From Rhodobacter sp. SGA-6-6 (GTDB lineage: Bacteria > Pseudomonadota > Alphaproteobacteria > Rhodobacterales > Rhodobacteraceae), in the NCBI RefSeq assembly GCF_011043545.1, contig NZ_JAAKGP010000007.1:186001-250000 (forward strand): 64,000 nt of DNA. The letters are read 5' to 3'. The stretch's first letter is position 1. Each line of letters begins with the position of its first letter. This document shows, in pieces, positions 62,273 to 64,000 of this stretch. Both the position numbers and the translations under genes were made by a program. The notes beneath the pieces were generated by a model. The model was not told the DNA's origin and made no database searches. It saw only the letters and a program-made list of their open reading frames with translations.

Positions 62273-63016
62273 CTACCCCCGCCCGATATAGGGCATGTCC
62301 CGGGCCATCAGCGTCATGAAGGGGATGTTCACGTCGCCGGGCAGTTCGGCCATGTGCAGCACCGCCTGCGCCACATGGTCCACGTCCATCACCGGCTCGG
62401 CCCGGACCGAGCCGTCGGCCTGCGGCACGCCGCGGGGGAAGGCCTCGACCATGCCGGTCAGCGCATTGCCGATGTCGATCTGGCCGCAGGCGATGTCGAA
62501 GCGCCGCCCGTCCAGCGCCAGCGTCCGGGTCAGCCCCGTCACCGCATGTTTCGACATGGTATAGGGCGCCGAGCCCGGCCGCGGCACATGGGCGCTGATC
62601 GAGCCGTTGTTGACGATCCGCCCGCCGCGCGGGTCCTGCCGCCGCATCAGGCCGAAGGCGGCGCGGGCGCAGAGGAACATGCCGGTGATGTTGGTCCGGC
62701 AAAGCTGCAGCCAGTCCTCCACCGGGATTTCGTCGATGGGGGCCGCGGGCAGCGAGATGCCGGCGTTGTTGAACAGCACGTCCAGCCGGCCCCAGCGCTC
62801 CTCGACCTTGGCGAAGGCGGCCTCCACCGCCGCCGCGTCGCCCACGTCGGCGGGCAGGATCATCGCCTCGTCGCTTTCCGCGGTCTCGACCAGCGCGGCG
62901 TCGTTGCGGCCCAGAAGCGCCACCCGCCAGCCGCGGGCGATGAACAGCCGCGCGGTGGCGCGGCCGATGCCGGCGCCGGCGCCGGTGATCAGGATCGTGC
63001 GTTGGGTCTGGGGCAT
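62273..63016 (-). CDS. Short-chain dehydrogenase/reductase
   Basis: A 247-residue SDR: ITGAGAGIGRATARLFIARG (NAD(P) site), LFNNAGISLP, and YTMSKHAVTGLTRTLALDGR (catalytic Tyr and Lys), with the active Ser in NNGSISAHVPRP. A classic SDR with normal length. It follows the glycosyltransferase by 4 bp on the minus strand, so they are in one operon. Substrate unknown. Confidence 0.9.
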   Translation of the reverse strand: MPQTQRTILITGAGAGIGRATARLFIARGWRVALLGRNDAALVETAESDEAMILPADVGDAAAVEAAFAKVEERWGRLDVLFNNAGISLPAAPIDEIPVEDWLQLCRTNITGMFLCARAAFGLMRRQDPRGGRIVNNGSISAHVPRPGSAPYTMSKHAVTGLTRTLALDGRRFDIACGQIDIGNALTGMVEAFPRGVPQADGSVRAEPVMDVDHVAQAVLHMAELPGDVNIPFMTLMARDMPYIGRG

Positions 63017-63020
63017 CGGT

Positions 63021-64000
63021 CTACTCCGCGAAGTCGTATTTCATCAGCCAGTAGAGCACCCGCGCCACCGCCCGTTCGGGCAGGCCGGAGGCGGCGGCCA
63101 GCCCGGCCGCGGTGTCCCCTTCCGCTCCGGCGGCGTCCAGAGCGGCCAGCACCGCCTCGGTGCGGGGACGGGTCTCGAACAGGCGGTGGATGCCCTCGTA
63201 GTCGCGCAGGTCCAGGGTTTCGGCCAGGCCGGGCCGGTCGCCGCGCGGACGGGCGCGGAAGCGGCGGTCGGCGGGCGCGCCCTGCATGGTGGGCCAGGCG
63301 CGGAAATAGATGCCGGGCGCCGGTGCCGGCGGCAGCTGCGCGGCATGAAGCGGCGGTGGCGGGCCGGAGGCGCGGGCCTGCGCCAGCATCGCCGCCTGCT
63401 CGGCCCAGAGCGCCTGCATCTGCGGGATCACCGCCGCCCAGTCGTAAAGCGACCGCGCCCGCGCCTGCCCCGCCCGCCCCATCCGCAGCCGCAGATCGGG
63501 GTTGGAGCCGAGCGCAACCAGCGCCGCCGTCAGCCCGGGCACCGAGACCCGGGTCAGCGCCGACAGCTGGCTGACGTATTGCACATAGGAATCGGTGCCG
63601 CCGGAATGGCGCTGGCCCAGATAGGCGGTCAGGTCGCCGCGCGGCCATTCGGTCTCCACCCGAAGGCCCACGTCTTCCGTCACCGTGTCCTTCATCCCGT
63701 CCCAGTCCGAGACGATCAGCGGCAGGCCGGCCGCCATCGCCTCGATCGGGGCAAGGCCGAAGGTCTCCTGCACGTTGTCGATCGGGAACAGGAAGATGTC
63801 GGCGCCCGACAGCGTGGCCTTGCGGGCGGCGGCATCGGCGCCGTCCAGCAGGTGGAAGCCGACCCCGGGCATCATGCCGCGGGCGCCTTCGGTGAAGACC
63901 CTGCGGGAATAATCGTCGCGGAACTGGCCGCAGAGCAGCAGGTGGAAGCGCTTCCCCGCCTCCGCCTGCGCCCGGGCCAGCGCGAGGTAAAGCGGCAGCG
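63021..64000 (-). CDS. Glycosyltransferase, GT-B family 4-like (start outside window)
   Basis: The frame is open from 63021 to the window edge on the minus strand, giving 325 codons. The visible part is the C-terminal nucleotide-sugar domain: FLFPIDNVQETFGLAPIEAM (the E-x7-E motif of group 1 enzymes), AAGLPLIVSDWDGMKDTV, then a helical tail. An unusual C-terminal region (LETRPRTEAV...AAGLAAASGLPERAVARVLYWLMKYDF) resembles a winged-helix-like ending. It would transfer sugar to lipid or polysaccharide. The ATG at 63875 is internal. Confidence 0.85.
   Translation of the reverse strand, partial: LPLYLALARAQAEAGKRFHLLLCGQFRDDYSRRVFTEGARGMMPGVGFHLLDGADAAARKATLSGADIFLFPIDNVQETFGLAPIEAMAAGLPLIVSDWDGMKDTVTEDVGLRVETEWPRGDLTAYLGQRHSGGTDSYVQYVSQLSALTRVSVPGLTAALVALGSNPDLRLRMGRAGQARARSLYDWAAVIPQMQALWAEQAAMLAQARASGPPPPLHAAQLPPAPAPGIYFRAWPTMQGAPADRRFRARPRGDRPGLAETLDLRDYEGIHRLFETRPRTEAVLAALDAAGAEGDTAAGLAAASGLPERAVARVLYWLMKYDFAE

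Overview
The window is high-GC DNA that fits an alphaproteobacterium of the Rhodobacterales (Rhodobacteraceae/Paracoccaceae). The clues are the sulfur-assimilation operon order (cobA-like SUMT, DUF2849, cysI, cysH, DUF934, ferredoxin-NADP reductase), an IF-3 gene starting on a non-canonical codon, the CvpA-purF pair, and the G-rich 'CTTCATCTTGG...AAATACTCC' intergenic elements typical of this group. It reads as chromosome, not plasmid or phage: core genes (ssb, infC, dnaB, radA, purF, pyrC/pyrE, alr, tpiA) are scattered throughout, and I see no integrase, transposase, rRNA, tRNA or CRISPR.

Layout. 1-5.4 kb: end of a double-ATPase peptide ABC transporter gene, a secreted lytic transglycosylase, ssb, a SufT-like Fe-S factor, a SatD-like/DUF3307 gene pair behind a striking array of inverted repeats, and an IscA/SufA protein. 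5.7-8.6 kb: tpiA, a DMT exporter and a P450. 8.8-14.2 kb: an Lrp-type regulator divergent from the sulfite/APS reduction operon. 14.2-15.1 kb: a RES-Xre toxin-antitoxin pair with its promoter inside a 38-bp palindrome. 15.2-20.5 kb: two Ala/Glu-rich envelope proteins, infC and xdhC. 20.6-25.5 kb: LysR/glutaryl-CoA dehydrogenase, an ArsR/SRPBCC pair and two small unknowns. 25.6-38.7 kb: pyrimidine synthesis, dnaB, alr-mlaE-mlaF, membrane proteins, a flavin monooxygenase, radA, cvpA-purF, followed by a frameshifted DUF1801 gene. 39-40.7 kb: an SDR and a YghU-type GST.

40.8-52 kb is a long minus-strand run: two large FAD/GcvT (dimethylglycine/sarcosine dehydrogenase-like) proteins, a PEP-mutase/isocitrate-lyase family enzyme, a non-pyrrolysine MttB-family methyltransferase, an aldehyde dehydrogenase, a 3-hydroxyisobutyrate dehydrogenase-like enzyme and a PLP sulfur-amino-acid enzyme, with a divergent LysR gene. 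It looks like a catabolic cluster for a methylated amine or betaine; the substrate cannot be read from sequence. 52.9-59.5 kb is a hut cluster (hutC-hutF on minus; hutI-hutH-hutU on plus) with a HutC-type site in the shared promoter region. 59.5-64 kb holds two small membrane proteins, a PHP-type phosphoesterase, an ArsR regulator, an SDR and a glycosyltransferase cut by the window end.

The non-coding DNA is unusually structured. There are four copies of a ~210-bp multi-hairpin repeat, three copies of a long 'CCAGAAAGAGG' hairpin element, at least six G-rich REP-like elements (two of which encode the last residues of neighbouring genes), and a family of small GATTTTCG/CGAAAATC palindromes. 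The most striking signal is six CAAG-N8-CTTG dyads at 29-bp spacing (one step of 32) filling the whole gap upstream of the SatD-like gene.
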